This document shows, piece after piece, positions 7,494 through 15,539 of a stretch of 44,321 nucleotides of DNA. A program made the translations under genes and the position numbers. How positions within the stretch are numbered: position 1 is the stretch's first letter; each line of letters begins with the position of its first letter. This DNA comes from Streptomyces rhizoryzae (GTDB lineage Bacteria; Actinomycetota; Actinomycetes; Streptomycetales; Streptomycetaceae): NCBI RefSeq assembly GCF_023155275.1, contig NZ_JALMUV010000054.1, positions 1 to 44,321 of the forward strand, written 5' to 3'. A model generated the notes under the pieces. It had not been told where the DNA came from. It saw only the letters and a program-made list of their open reading frames with translations, and did no database searches.

Positions 7494-8744
7494 TCAGCGC
7501 ACGTGCGCCACCGTCCGCACGCCGCCGGGGACGGTGCACAGGCCGGGGTGGTCGGGGCGGCCGGGCAGCCCGCGCCCGGCGGGCGGCTGCGGACCGGCCG
7601 CGCGCGGCACCGCCCCGGTCCGCAACTCCGGGCCGCGGACGTCCGGTTGGCCGGGCAGGCCGCGGACGGGACGGGGGGCGGCCGGCCGGCCCGGTACGCC
7701 GGTGAGGCCCGCGGTCCCGGGGACGCCGGCCGGCGCCACCGGGGACAGGCCGCGCTGCCGCAGCGGTGCGCCGGCCGGGCCGGTGGCGGGCGGCGGCGCG
7801 GGGGCCGGTGCGGGGGCCGGGGCCGGGGGCAGGAGTCCGGGGGCGGCGGGCGCCGGCACCGCGGCCGACGCCCCGGCTATGGCGGCCGGTTCCCGCCCCG
7901 CGCCGCCGCCCGCCCGGTCCCTGGCCAGCGGCGCCGCGCAGAACGCGCAGCGGTCGCCGAGGACGTCCTCGCCGCACCAGCCGCACCGCTCCCGCCGGAC
8001 GGAGGCCACCAGACGGCTCAGCAGCGCCGGGTCGGGGATGGCGGCGGCGAACTCGATCAGCTTCTGGGTGCCCCACCAGCGGGCGGACTCGCCCGGCAGG
8101 CGCGCCTCGTAGACACCCTGCACCTGCCAGGCGGGGGCCAGCGCGGAGGTGACCCAGTCGGCGGTGAGCTGGCCGCGGGCGACCGCGAGCTGAGTGGCGA
8201 AGCCGGGCGGGCGGAGGCCGGCGTGCGCGGTGTGCCGGTCGACGTGCAGCAGCTGCGGCTGCGGGGCGGCGAGCACCGCGAAGTGGGCGCCGGGCAGCCA
8301 GGACTTCAGGTGCGAGCGCAGGTCCACCTGGACCCGGTCCAGCCCGCTGACGCTGCCCAGCAGCGCACCGGCGTGGACGTAGTGCGCCAGCAGCCGGGCG
8401 GCGCAGGCCAGGACGCCGGGGCTGAAGCCGCACAGCGACAACTGCCGCAGCTGGCGGGCGAGTACGGCGACACCGAGCGGCGGCAGCGGGCTCGGCAGGA
8501 CGGCGATCCGGTCGCTCTCCAGGACGGCGCGCAGGGTGTGCAGCCGCCGGACGTGTTCGGGCGGGCAGGCGGAGGAGTACAGGACGACGAGGTGGCCGTG
8601 GTGCTCCAGGACCGCGCTGGTCTCGGCCAGCGCCTCGTCCAGCGGCGCCCGGTGCGGGGCCGCGAGGCAGACCGCGGCGGGAGTGTGCCGGTCGGTCGCG
8701 GGCAGCGCGAGGTCCGGGCTGGTGACGGCAATCGCGGTCGGCAC
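7494..8744 (-). CDS. Uncharacterised zinc-ribbon protein leading the tad operon
   Basis: I do not recognise a named family. Using GTG at 8744 (GGGGGAG ribosome site) the protein is 416 aa; a frame reaching 8840 has no ribosome site. The first 250 residues form an alpha/beta-looking domain without obvious catalytic motifs. A four-Cys zinc ribbon follows: C254-x2-C257 (CGWC) and C266-x2-C269 (CAFC), eight residues apart. The last 140 residues are Pro/Ala/Gly-rich and probably disordered, including a run of PAPAPAPAP. There is no signal peptide or membrane helix. It is the first gene of the tad operon, 51 bp from cpaB on the same strand. A cytoplasmic regulator, scaffold or adaptor of the pilus machine is possible. 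Confidence 0.7.
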   Translation of the reverse strand: MPTAIAVTSPDLALPATDRHTPAAVCLAAPHRAPLDEALAETSAVLEHHGHLVVLYSSACPPEHVRRLHTLRAVLESDRIAVLPSPLPPLGVAVLARQLRQLSLCGFSPGVLACAARLLAHYVHAGALLGSVSGLDRVQVDLRSHLKSWLPGAHFAVLAAPQPQLLHVDRHTAHAGLRPPGFATQLAVARGQLTADWVTSALAPAWQVQGVYEARLPGESARWWGTQKLIEFAAAIPDPALLSRLVASVRRERCGWCGEDVLGDRCAFCAAPLARDRAGGGAGREPAAIAGASAAVPAPAAPGLLPPAPAPAPAPAPPPATGPAGAPLRQRGLSPVAPAGVPGTAGLTGVPGRPAAPRPVRGLPGQPDVRGPELRTGAVPRAAGPQPPAGRGLPGRPDHPGLCTVPGGVRTVAHVR

Positions 8745-8807
8745 GTCGCTCCCCCACTCCTTCCGGCCTCCGGGGCTCCCGGGACCGCGGATCGGCACAG
8801 CTCTGCG

Positions 8808-8835
8808 CCATCGGCGCCATACGCTCAGCACTTTA
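8808..8835 (-). promoter_or_regulatory. Candidate sigma-WhiG/flagellar-type promoter of the tad operon
   Basis: On the minus strand TAAA (8835-8832) is followed after 16 nt by GCCGATGG (8815-8808). The family consensus is TAAA-N15-GCCGATAA, so six of eight -10 bases match with a spacer one base longer. Transcription would start near 8800, about 55 nt before the GTG of the first tad gene. Confidence 0.35.
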
Positions 8836-8841
8836 TCCACA
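8833..8841 (+). promoter_or_regulatory. DnaA-box-like 9-mer TTATCCACA
   Basis: This is an exact match to the classical enterobacterial DnaA box; streptomycetes prefer TTGTCCACA. It overlaps the putative -35 of the tad promoter. A second copy lies at 30768-30776. A role in transcription control by DnaA is speculative. Confidence 0.35.
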
Positions 8842-8956
8842 GAGATACGTCCCGGAGAACACGTTCTGGGCTACTCGTCTCGACCACCGCCCGAACGGGA
8901 AACCCCGCCCGCCGCCCCGGCCGCCCTCCGGTGAACACCCGCTCCCGTTCGGCCCC

Positions 8957-8986
8957 TTGACACGGGATATTGGTCTGGACCACCTT
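8957..8986 (+). promoter_or_regulatory. Chitinase promoter with DasR-type (dre) operator
   Basis: TTGACA at 8957-8962 serves as -35, and CACCTT at 8981-8986 is an acceptable -10 after 18 nt. Between them, 8969-8984 reads ATTGGTCTGGACCACC, with the near-palindromic core TGGTCTGGACCA at 8971-8982. It matches about 13 of 16 positions of the streptomycete dre consensus ACTGGTCTAGACCACT. DasR is a GntR-family repressor that answers to amino sugar phosphates and controls many chitinase genes, so induction by chitin breakdown products is likely. Confidence 0.75.
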
Positions 8987-9057
8987 GTAACGGCTGGCCC
9001 AGGGGCCCCTGAGCGCACCCGGCACCACTCCCCCCACTCCCCCACACGGAGGCAGTC

Positions 9058-10089
9058 GTGGTTCGCGCACATCCGATACGAGGGATCCGGTCCGGTCTGG
9101 CCGCCGCCCTGCTGGCGTCGGCCGCCCTGGCCGCCGCGGGTCCGGCCGGCACCGCCGCGGCGGCCGGCCCGGCACACCGCCCGCCGTCGGCGGCGGCCCG
9201 CCCCGCGGCCGTCCCCCGCCACGCCCTGACCGGCTACTGGCAGAATTTCAGCAACGGCGCCACGGTGCAGAAGCTCAGGGACGTCGACGACGCCTACGAC
9301 ATCATCGCGGTGGCGTTCGCCGACGCGGCCGGGAAACCGGGCGCGGTCACCTTCACCCTCGACCCGGCCCTCGGCTACGGGTCGGTGGCCGACTTCACGG
9401 CCGACATCAAGGCCAAGCAGGCGGCCGGGAAGTCGGTGGTGGTCTCGGTCGGCGGCGAGCGGGGCGCGGTGTCCGTCGGCGACGCCGCCTCCGCGCAGAA
9501 CTTCGCCGAGTCGGTCGGCGCCCTCATGGACGAGTACGGCTTCGACGGCGTGGACATCGACCTGGAGAACGGCCTCAACTCCACCTACATGATCCAGGCG
9601 TTGAAGGCCCTGCACGGCACGCACCCGGACGTGGTGGTGACCATGGCGCCGCAGACCCTCGACATGCAGTCGCCGCAGAGCGAGTACTTCAGGACCGCGC
9701 TGGGCATCAAGGACTTCCTGACCGCGGTCAACACGCAGTTCTACAACAGCGGTTCGATGAACGGCTGCGACGGCAAGGTCTACGCCCAGGGCACGGTGGA
9801 CTTCCTCACCGCGCTCGCCTGCACCCAGCTGGAGGGCGGGCTCGACCCGTCGCAGGTCGGCCTGGGTGTCCCGGCCTCGCCCCGCGCGGCGGGCGGCGGC
9901 TACGTCTCCCCGGCCGTGGTCGACGCGGCGCTGGACTGCCTGACCGCGGGCCGCGGCTGCGGTGCGTTCACCCCGCCCCGCACGTATCCGGGGCTGCGGG
10001 GCGCGATGACCTGGTCAACGAACTGGGACGCCGCGAACGGCGGGGCGTTCGCCCATGAGGTGGGCGGCCACGTGCACCAGCTGCCGTAG
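9058..10089 (+). CDS. Secreted GH18 chitinase
   Basis: 343 residues. A signal peptide (basic start, hydrophobic core about residues 12-28, Ala-rich end) leads into a single GH18 barrel. The barrel carries SVGGERG (130-136) and the catalytic signature DGVDIDLE (163-170), with Glu170 as the acid. YNSGSM and MTWSTNWD correspond to the later substrate-lining strands. There is no chitin-binding or fibronectin module, so this is a minimal catalytic-domain enzyme that would cleave beta-1,4 links of chitin outside the cell. The start is GTG at 9058 with GGAGG 5 nt upstream. A dre-like operator upstream and a strong hairpin downstream mark it as monocistronic. The exact mode (endo or exo) cannot be read from the sequence. 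Confidence 0.95.
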   Translation: MVRAHPIRGIRSGLAAALLASAALAAAGPAGTAAAAGPAHRPPSAAARPAAVPRHALTGYWQNFSNGATVQKLRDVDDAYDIIAVAFADAAGKPGAVTFTLDPALGYGSVADFTADIKAKQAAGKSVVVSVGGERGAVSVGDAASAQNFAESVGALMDEYGFDGVDIDLENGLNSTYMIQALKALHGTHPDVVVTMAPQTLDMQSPQSEYFRTALGIKDFLTAVNTQFYNSGSMNGCDGKVYAQGTVDFLTALACTQLEGGLDPSQVGLGVPASPRAAGGGYVSPAVVDAALDCLTAGRGCGAFTPPRTYPGLRGAMTWSTNWDAANGGAFAHEVGGHVHQLP

Positions 10090-10097
10090 CCGCCGGT

Positions 10098-10141
10098 CCG
10101 GGCCGGGTCCCGCGCGGCGCCTCGCGCGGGACCCGGCCCGG
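10098..10141. terminator. Bidirectional hairpin terminator between chitinase and protease
   Basis: A perfect GC-rich stem of at least 16 bp (left arm 10100-10115, right arm 10124-10139, extendable by two pairs) encloses an 8-nt loop. It lies between the convergent stops at 10089 (plus) and 10146 (minus). No T tract follows, as is common in streptomycetes. Confidence 0.8.
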
Positions 10142-10145
10142 GTGC

Positions 10146-11024
10146 TCAGCGGCGGACGCCGGACGGCTTGGGCAGGGTGCAGCCCGCGGCGTTCAGGTCG
10201 AGCTTGTTGCCGGTGCCGAAGCACTTGGGGATGGTGTAGGTCTCCTCGGCGTAGTTGGTGCCCTGGTGGACGGTGACGTTGCCGCTGTCGTCCACCTCGC
10301 AGGGGTTGTTGACGGTGCACCGCTCACCGTCCTCGTTGCCGGTGTTGTTGATCGCGGTGACCTTGCCGGTGGCGTTGTCGACGACCGGCGAGCCGGAGGT
10401 GCCGCCGATCGTCTTGCACTCCGGGGTGTAGCGGACCGAGTCCTTCCAGGTCCAGTCGCCCTCCTTGAGGGTGGGCACGAACCCGTCGATGCTGCACGTG
10501 TAGGTCTTCTTCCAGTAGCCGGAGACCACGGTGATCCCGGCGCCCTTGGCCGGGTGGTCGGTGGACAGCTCCAGCGGCTTGATGCCGTACTTCTGCTGGA
10601 TCTGGGCGTAGGTCGAACCGGTCTGGTACAGCGTCACGTCGGTGTCGGTCATCGTGGCGTAGACGACCTTGGTGGCGCGGATCTGCCCGAGGCTGCCGGC
10701 GGTCCCGGACAGGACGGTGAAGCTCCGGCTGGAGGGCTGGCCGACTATCACCTCGCCCGGCGACGGCATCCCGCTCTCCAGGCAGTGGCCGTTGGTCATC
10801 ACCAGCGCCGGGTCGTTCGGCTGCGAGGTGGGCATCTTGACGATCGATCCCGAGCAGTTGCTCAGCGCCACGGTGCCGGCGAAGCCGACGGCCTTGGTCC
10901 GCGGCGGCGCGGGCGTGTGCGCGGCGGCTCCGGCCGGTGCGGCGCCCGCCGGGGTGGCGGCGGTCACCAGGGCGGCGGCTCCCAGGACGGCGGTGGCCAG
11001 GGTGCCGACGAGAGGTCGGGTCAT
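10146..11024 (-). CDS. Secreted trypsin-like serine protease (S1 family)
   Basis: 292 residues from ATG at 11024, with AGAGG about 10 nt upstream. A Sec signal (MTRPLVG, hydrophobic core, AGAAPAGA end) is followed by a chymotrypsin-fold domain. His80 (MTNGHCLE), Asp129 (TMTDTDVTLY) and Ser210 (GGTSGSPVV) form a plausible catalytic triad. Cys57/Cys81 and further Cys (177, 203 and the CTVNNPCEV and KCFG segments) suggest disulfides, fitting an exported enzyme. The C-terminal part after the Ser motif (GNVTVHQGTNYAEETYTIPKCFG) is typical of streptomycete secreted trypsin-like peptidases. Substrate preference is unknown. A much longer upstream frame (to 12653) is an artefact over the carboxypeptidase gene. 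Confidence 0.9.
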   Translation of the reverse strand: MTRPLVGTLATAVLGAAALVTAATPAGAAPAGAAAHTPAPPRTKAVGFAGTVALSNCSGSIVKMPTSQPNDPALVMTNGHCLESGMPSPGEVIVGQPSSRSFTVLSGTAGSLGQIRATKVVYATMTDTDVTLYQTGSTYAQIQQKYGIKPLELSTDHPAKGAGITVVSGYWKKTYTCSIDGFVPTLKEGDWTWKDSVRYTPECKTIGGTSGSPVVDNATGKVTAINNTGNEDGERCTVNNPCEVDDSGNVTVHQGTNYAEETYTIPKCFGTGNKLDLNAAGCTLPKPSGVRR

Positions 11025-11133
11025 GTGGGGGGTTCCTCTCCGCTTCGAGTACGGAGCCGACGCGGCGTCAGCCTGCCGCCGTGCTCCGGATCGGTCGTGC
11101 GCATTGTTCGCCGGGACCGCGCCCGGAGGCAAT

Positions 11134-11160
11134 GAAGTTGCCGGAAACGATGAGAAGTTG
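11134..11160. repeat. GAAGTTG direct repeat between protease and carboxypeptidase
   Basis: GAAGTTG occurs at 11134-11140 and 11154-11160, exactly 20 bp apart (two helical turns), in the divergent spacer. This could be a regulator site for one or both secreted peptidases; no factor is known to me. Confidence 0.35.
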
Positions 11161-11315
11161 AGGCGGCGGGCGCACGGACGCGGGGCGCGGCCGCATCGGT
11201 GATCCCTACCCCGTACCGCCCCGCCGCGCACCTTGACCTGACCTCGCCTTGACCGGCCCATGCCAACGCTCGAAGACTGGCGGGGTCGCTTCGCCTCACA
11301 CCCCCAGGAGACCGC

Positions 11316-12641
11316 ATGCGACCACGTCCGCGCGGCGTCCGCACCACCGTCCTCGCCGCGGCCCTCACCCTGGCCCTCGCCGCCCCGTTCGCCGCCCGGG
11401 CGCAGGACCCGCCGGCCGGGGCCGCGGACACCGGCGAACGCCCGCACCAGTACGAGGTGTCCGGCCTCGCCACCCCCGCCGCCCGCACCGCGCTGGCCGC
11501 GACCGGCGCCTCGGTCGACGAGGTGCACGGCCGCACCGCGGTCGTCACCGCGGACCGCCGGCAACTCGCCCTGCTCCGCACGCTCGGCCACCCGGTCACC
11601 CGCCTGCCCGACCCGCCGGGGGCCGCTGCCGCCGCCCCCGGCGCCACGGGTTTCCCGGCCGGCTACACCAAGTACCACACCTACGCACAGGCGATGAGCG
11701 CCATCGACGCCCTGGTCGCCCGGTACCCGTCCCTGCTGACCAAGACAGTCATCGGGAAGTCGCACGAGGGCCGGGACCTCATCGCCCTCAAGCTCAGCGG
11801 CAACGCGGCCCGCGACAAGACCGGGCCGGAAGTCCTCTTCACCGCGCACCAGCACGCCCGGGAGCACCTCACGGTGGAGATGGCGCTCTACCTCCTGACC
11901 GAATTCACCGGGAAGTACGGCACCGACCCGCGCATCACCGAACTCCTGGACTCCCGCGAGATCTGGGTCATCCCCGACCTCAACCCGGACGGCGGCGCCT
12001 ACGACATCGCCTCCGGGGCGTTCCGCAACTGGCGCAAGAACCGCCAGCCCAACGCCGGTTCGACCGCGGTCGGCACCGATCTCAACCGCAACTGGGAATA
12101 CGAGTGGGGCTGCTGCGGCGGCTCGTCGGGGTCGCCGTCCGGGGAGACCTACCGCGGCCCGGCGGCGGCCTCCTCGCCCGAGGTGCGGGCGGTCGAGAAC
12201 TTCGTCCGCTCCCGGGTGGTCGGCGGAAAGCAGCAGATCACGGCCGCCATCGACTTCCACACCTACGGTGAACTGGTGCTGTGGCCCTTCGGGTTCACCA
12301 ACGATCCGACCGGTCCCGGCATGACCCGGGACGACCACGACGCGTTCGCCGCGGTCGGCCGGAAGATGGCCGCGAGCAACGGCTACACGCCCGAGCAGTC
12401 CAGCGAGCTGTACCTCACCGACGGGTCGATCGACGACTGGCTGTGGGGCGACCAGAAGATCTTCGCGTACACCTTCGAGATGTATCCGTCGTCGTCCGGC
12501 GCGGGCGGCTTCTACCCGAAGGACACGGTGATCCCGCGGGAAACGGCGCGCAACCGCGAGGCGGTGCTCCAGCTGCTGGAGAACGCCGACTGCATGTACC
12601 GCTCGATCGGCAAGGAAGGCACGTACTGCACGACCCGGTGA
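11316..12641 (+). CDS. Secreted M14 zinc carboxypeptidase
   Basis: 441 residues. A signal peptide (residues 1 to about 29, AARAQD junction) is followed by a propeptide-like domain (about 40-100) and then the M14 catalytic domain. The zinc ligands are His180 and Glu183 (HQHAREH) and His315 (DFHTYGE). DLNRNW (255-260) is the substrate-carboxylate region and Glu388 (FEMYP) the catalytic base. CCGGSSGS (266-273) is a Cys pair seen in carboxypeptidase T-like enzymes. It would remove C-terminal residues from peptides outside the cell, complementing the adjacent serine protease. AGGAG at 11306-11310 supports the ATG. Two hairpins follow the stop. Confidence 0.95.
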   Translation: MRPRPRGVRTTVLAAALTLALAAPFAARAQDPPAGAADTGERPHQYEVSGLATPAARTALAATGASVDEVHGRTAVVTADRRQLALLRTLGHPVTRLPDPPGAAAAAPGATGFPAGYTKYHTYAQAMSAIDALVARYPSLLTKTVIGKSHEGRDLIALKLSGNAARDKTGPEVLFTAHQHAREHLTVEMALYLLTEFTGKYGTDPRITELLDSREIWVIPDLNPDGGAYDIASGAFRNWRKNRQPNAGSTAVGTDLNRNWEYEWGCCGGSSGSPSGETYRGPAAASSPEVRAVENFVRSRVVGGKQQITAAIDFHTYGELVLWPFGFTNDPTGPGMTRDDHDAFAAVGRKMAASNGYTPEQSSELYLTDGSIDDWLWGDQKIFAYTFEMYPSSSGAGGFYPKDTVIPRETARNREAVLQLLENADCMYRSIGKEGTYCTTR

Positions 12642-12642
12642 A

Positions 12643-12698
12643 CCCGGCCGCATGCGCGGCCGGGCGGCGGGCCCCGGGGCCGGCGGCGGCCCCGGGGC
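12643..12698. terminator. Tandem hairpins between convergent carboxypeptidase and GntP genes
   Basis: The first hairpin has 9-bp arms (12643-12651 and 12656-12664, 4-nt loop). The second has 11-bp perfect arms (12671-12681 and 12688-12698, 6-nt loop). They sit between stops at 12641 (plus) and 12726 (minus) and probably work in both directions. Confidence 0.75.
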
Positions 12699-12725
12699 GG
12701 GCCGGGTCCGCGGCGCGGCAGCGTC

Positions 12726-14201
12726 CTAGACGACCAGGCTGACCGCGCCCGCCACCGCGAACCCGGCGACCGAGAGCACCGATTCCAGCACCGTCCAGGA
12801 CTTCAGGGTGTCCCGCTCGGAGATCCCGAAGTACTTGGCGACCATCCAGAACCCGCCGTCGTTCACATGCGACGCGAAGATCGAACCGGCCGAGATCGCC
12901 ATGATGACCAGCGCCAGCTGCGCCTGGGTGAGCCCCTGCGCCTCCACCAGCGGCAGCACGATCCCGGCGGTGGTCACGATCGCCACCGTCGCCGAGCCCT
13001 GCGCCACCCGCAGCACCAGCGCGAGCAGGTAGGCCAGCACGATCACCGGCAGCCCGACGTGGTGGAAGGTGTTCGACAGCGCGGTGGCCACCCCGCTGCC
13101 CTTGAGGACCGCACCGAAGATCCCGCCCGCGCCGACCACCAGCAGGATGTTGCCGACCGGCTTGAGGGAGGCGGTGGAGACCCGCTCCAGGGACGCCCGG
13201 GACCAGCCGCGGCGCACACCCAGCAGGTAGTACGCCAGCAGCAGCGCCACCGTCAGGGCCGTGAAGGGGTGCCCGAGGAACTCGATGACCGAGCGGCCGG
13301 TGGACGGCGCCAGCGCGATCGAGGAGAAGGTGGCCAGCAGGATCAGCACCAGCGGCGTGCCGATGACGGCGAGGACGGTGCCCGGCGCGACCGGCTGCTC
13401 CGGGGCGCCCGTCCCGCCCACGGTCCGCTCGGCGGCGACCGCGGCCCGGGCCTCCTCCGCGGCCTCGGCCATGTCCTGCGGGACGGGGACGAACAGGCGC
13501 TTGCCGATCCAGGCGGCGTACCCCCAGGCGGCCAGCACCGCGGGGATCCCGCACACCGCGCCCATCAGGATGATCCAGCCGAGGTCGACGCCGAACAGCC
13601 CGGCCGCGGCCACCGGGCCCGGGTGCGGTGGCAGGAAGGCGTGGGTCATGGAGAGGCCGGCCAGCAGCGGCATGGCGTAGAGCAGCACCGACCGGCCGCT
13701 CCTGCGGGCGGCGGCGTAGACGAGCGGCGCCAGGACGAAGATGCCGACGTCGAAGAAGACCGGGATGCCGAAGAGCACGCCGGTCAGCCCCATCGCCAGC
13801 GGGGCGCGGCGCTCGCCGAAGAGGGCCAGCAGCCGGGCGCTGAGCACCTCGGCGCCGCCGGAGACCTCCAGGATCGCGCCGAGCATGGTGCCCAGTCCGA
13901 TGATGATGGCGACATGGCCGAGGATGCCGCCCATCCCGCTCTCGATCAGGGAGACCGCGTCGGACTTCTGGACCGTGCCGAAGAGTTCGGTGACCGACAG
14001 GCCGGCGGCCAGCCCGACCGCGAGGGAGACGCCGAGCAGGGCGACGAAGGGCTGGAGCCTGACCTTCATGATCAGGAAGAGCAGCAGGGCGATGCCGAGG
14101 GCGGCGACGGTCAGCAGGCCGGGGGTGCCGGGTATCAGGGCGAGCAGTCCGCCGGTGTGCGGCGGCGGTGGCGCGGCGGGGGCCGCGGCGGCGGGGACCA
14201 T
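12726..14201 (-). CDS. GntP-family permease (gluconate / sugar acid / D-serine type)
   Basis: 491 residues from ATG at 14201 (GGAG 7 nt upstream); an in-frame start at 14249 is less well supported. About 12-14 membrane helices are visible. Family landmarks include GILGHVAIIIGLGTMLGAILEVSGGAE, GIPVFFDVGIFVLAPLVYAAARRSGRS and SMTHAFLPPHPGPVAAAGLFGVD, characteristic of GntP/DsdX proton symporters. Members import gluconate, other sugar acids or D-serine, and the choice cannot be made from sequence. A hydrophilic insert (about residues 230-265) lies mid-protein. It is the last gene of the kinase-IclR-RidA-GntP operon, separated from ridA by 139 bp holding a hairpin. The neighbours point to a D-configured amino acid or amino sugar acid as substrate (inference). 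Confidence 0.93.
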   Translation of the reverse strand: MVPAAAAPAAPPPPHTGGLLALIPGTPGLLTVAALGIALLLFLIMKVRLQPFVALLGVSLAVGLAAGLSVTELFGTVQKSDAVSLIESGMGGILGHVAIIIGLGTMLGAILEVSGGAEVLSARLLALFGERRAPLAMGLTGVLFGIPVFFDVGIFVLAPLVYAAARRSGRSVLLYAMPLLAGLSMTHAFLPPHPGPVAAAGLFGVDLGWIILMGAVCGIPAVLAAWGYAAWIGKRLFVPVPQDMAEAAEEARAAVAAERTVGGTGAPEQPVAPGTVLAVIGTPLVLILLATFSSIALAPSTGRSVIEFLGHPFTALTVALLLAYYLLGVRRGWSRASLERVSTASLKPVGNILLVVGAGGIFGAVLKGSGVATALSNTFHHVGLPVIVLAYLLALVLRVAQGSATVAIVTTAGIVLPLVEAQGLTQAQLALVIMAISAGSIFASHVNDGGFWMVAKYFGISERDTLKSWTVLESVLSVAGFAVAGAVSLVV

Positions 14202-14244
14202 GGGTGACTCCGTTGTCGCAGGGGTCCGGGCAAGGGGGGACCGC

Positions 14245-14278
14245 GGCACGGCGCCCCGGACGTGCGGGGCGCCGTGCC
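14245..14278 (-). terminator. Intra-operon hairpin between ridA and GntP genes
   Basis: Perfect 13-bp arms (14245-14257 and 14266-14278) flank an 8-nt loop. The hairpin lies 62 nt after the ridA stop and 43 nt before the permease start on the same strand. It could be a partial terminator or an mRNA processing/stability element lowering permease expression. Confidence 0.6.
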
Positions 14279-14340
14279 GTGCGGCGGGCGGTGCGCCGAG
14301 CGGCGCACCAACGACAGGTGTGGCAAGGGGAGTTGATGCC

Positions 14341-14751
14341 TCAGCTCAGGACGGCGAGCGCGTCGATCTCGATGAGCAGGCCCTTGGGCAGGCCGACGTA
14401 GACCGTGGTCCGGGCGGCGGGCGGCGCGGTGAGGCCCTGCTCCTCGAAGTACTGGTTGTAGATCTCGTTCATCTCGGCGAAGTGGTCGGTGTCGGTGAGG
14501 TAGACGCGCATCATCATCACGTCGTCCCAGGTCGCACCGCCCTCTTCGAGGATGGCCCGGACGTTGGCGAAGGTCTGGAGGGTCTGCTCGCGCAGCGTCG
14601 GGCCGGCGGGCGTGGGCGGCTGGCCCTCGACGGCGGGCAGGAAGCCGACCTGGCCGGCGACCTGGAGGATGTTGCCCTTCTTGACGCCGTGCGAGAACTT
14701 CGCGGGCGGGGTGGTGTGGGTGGCCGGGGTGAGGGCGGTCTTCTCGCTCAT
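14341..14751 (-). CDS. ridA: RidA-family enamine/imine deaminase
   Basis: 136 residues. A single YjgF/YER057c/UK114 domain is seen, with VAGQVGFLP, the RVYLTDTDHFAEMNEIYNQYF segment, the key Arg114 (PPAARTTVYV) and GLLIEIDALAV at the end. The Arg is the residue needed for hydrolysis of 2-imino or enamine acids released by PLP-dependent dehydratases. This fits the fold-III PLP deaminase encoded just across the divergent promoter, whose reaction would yield such an intermediate. It starts 20 bp after the IclR gene, with an intact start context at 14751. The N-terminal 20 residues (ALTPATHTTPPAKFSHG) are slightly longer than in E. coli RidA. Confidence 0.93.
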   Translation of the reverse strand: MSEKTALTPATHTTPPAKFSHGVKKGNILQVAGQVGFLPAVEGQPPTPAGPTLREQTLQTFANVRAILEEGGATWDDVMMMRVYLTDTDHFAEMNEIYNQYFEEQGLTAPPAARTTVYVGLPKGLLIEIDALAVLS

Positions 14752-14771
14752 GTCTGTCCTTCGGACGGGTT

Positions 14772-15539
14772 TCACGGGGCCGGCTCGTGGCCGGGGCTTG
14801 CGGTGCCGGACAGCTCCCGGCTGATGGCGTCGGCGGTACGGCGCACCAGCGGAAGCAGGCCGAGGAGTTCCTCGGCGGTGACGACGACGTTGGGCGCGGA
14901 GACCGACATCGCGGCCACCACCCGCCCGTCCGCGCCCCGGACGGGGGCGGCGACGCAGTTGATGGACTCCTCGTGGCCGCCGAGGTCGGCGGCCCAGCCC
15001 TGTTCGCGCACGGTGGCCAGCTCGGCCAGGAAGGCCGCGGCGTCGGGCGTCGAACGGGAGGTGTAGCGGGGGTAGTCGAGCTTGCCGGCCAGGGCGCGGC
15101 GCTCGGGCTCGGGGAGGTCGGCCAGGAGCAGCTTGGCGACCGCGGCGACGGTGATCGCCACCGGCTTGCCGATCCGGGAGTACATCCGGACCGGATAGCG
15201 GCTGTCGACCTTGTCGATGTAGAGGACCTCGTTCTCCTCGTGGACGGCGAGGTGGACGGTGTGGCCGCACCGCTCGTTGAGCTCGACGAGGTGGGGGTGG
15301 GCGATACCGCGGACGTCGAGGTTCTCGACGGCTTCCTGGGCGAGGGCGAAGAGGCGGGCGCCGAGGCGGTAGCGCTGGTCGGGCTGGCGGTGGACCAGGC
15401 CGTGCGCGTGCAGGGTGCGCAGCAGCCGCAGCGCGGTGGACTTGTGCACACCGAGCCGGTCGGCGACCTGCCCGAGGTCGGCCGGTCCCCCGGCGAGCAG
15501 CGGCAGGATGCTCAGCGCGCGGTCGACGGTCTGGCTCAT
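14772..15539 (-). CDS. IclR-family transcriptional regulator
   Basis: 255 residues. The N-terminal winged helix (1 to about 65) has GVHKSTALRLLRTLHAHGLVHR as the recognition helix region. The IclR effector domain (about 80-245) follows, with VDSRYPVRMYSRIGKPVAITVAAVAKLLLA and the GGHEESINCVAAPVRG motif. IclR members such as KdgR often sense small keto acids, so 2-keto-3-deoxygluconate or a similar product would be a logical ligand here. Its start overlaps the kinase stop (ATGA, 15539-15536), so it is translated with the kinase, giving an autoregulated operon. The inverted half-sites at 16862-16890 are the best candidate operator. Confidence 0.94.
   Translation of the reverse strand: MSQTVDRALSILPLLAGGPADLGQVADRLGVHKSTALRLLRTLHAHGLVHRQPDQRYRLGARLFALAQEAVENLDVRGIAHPHLVELNERCGHTVHLAVHEENEVLYIDKVDSRYPVRMYSRIGKPVAITVAAVAKLLLADLPEPERRALAGKLDYPRYTSRSTPDAAAFLAELATVREQGWAADLGGHEESINCVAAPVRGADGRVVAAMSVSAPNVVVTAEELLGLLPLVRRTADAISRELSGTASPGHEPAP

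Larger units (their letters stand above)
8745..9057. other. Divergent intergenic region between tad operon and chitinase
   Basis: This 313-bp region has no gene. It contains a sigma-WhiG-like promoter and a DnaA-box-like 9-mer facing the tad operon (8808-8841), and a dre-like operator with a TTGACA promoter facing the chitinase (8957-8986). The 72 bp after the chitinase promoter form its leader, with GGAGG at 9048-9052. Confidence 0.7.

Noticed and set aside
8833..8841. Replication origin suggested by a DnaA box
   Set aside because: Only isolated boxes, no cluster, and no dnaA/dnaN neighbours.
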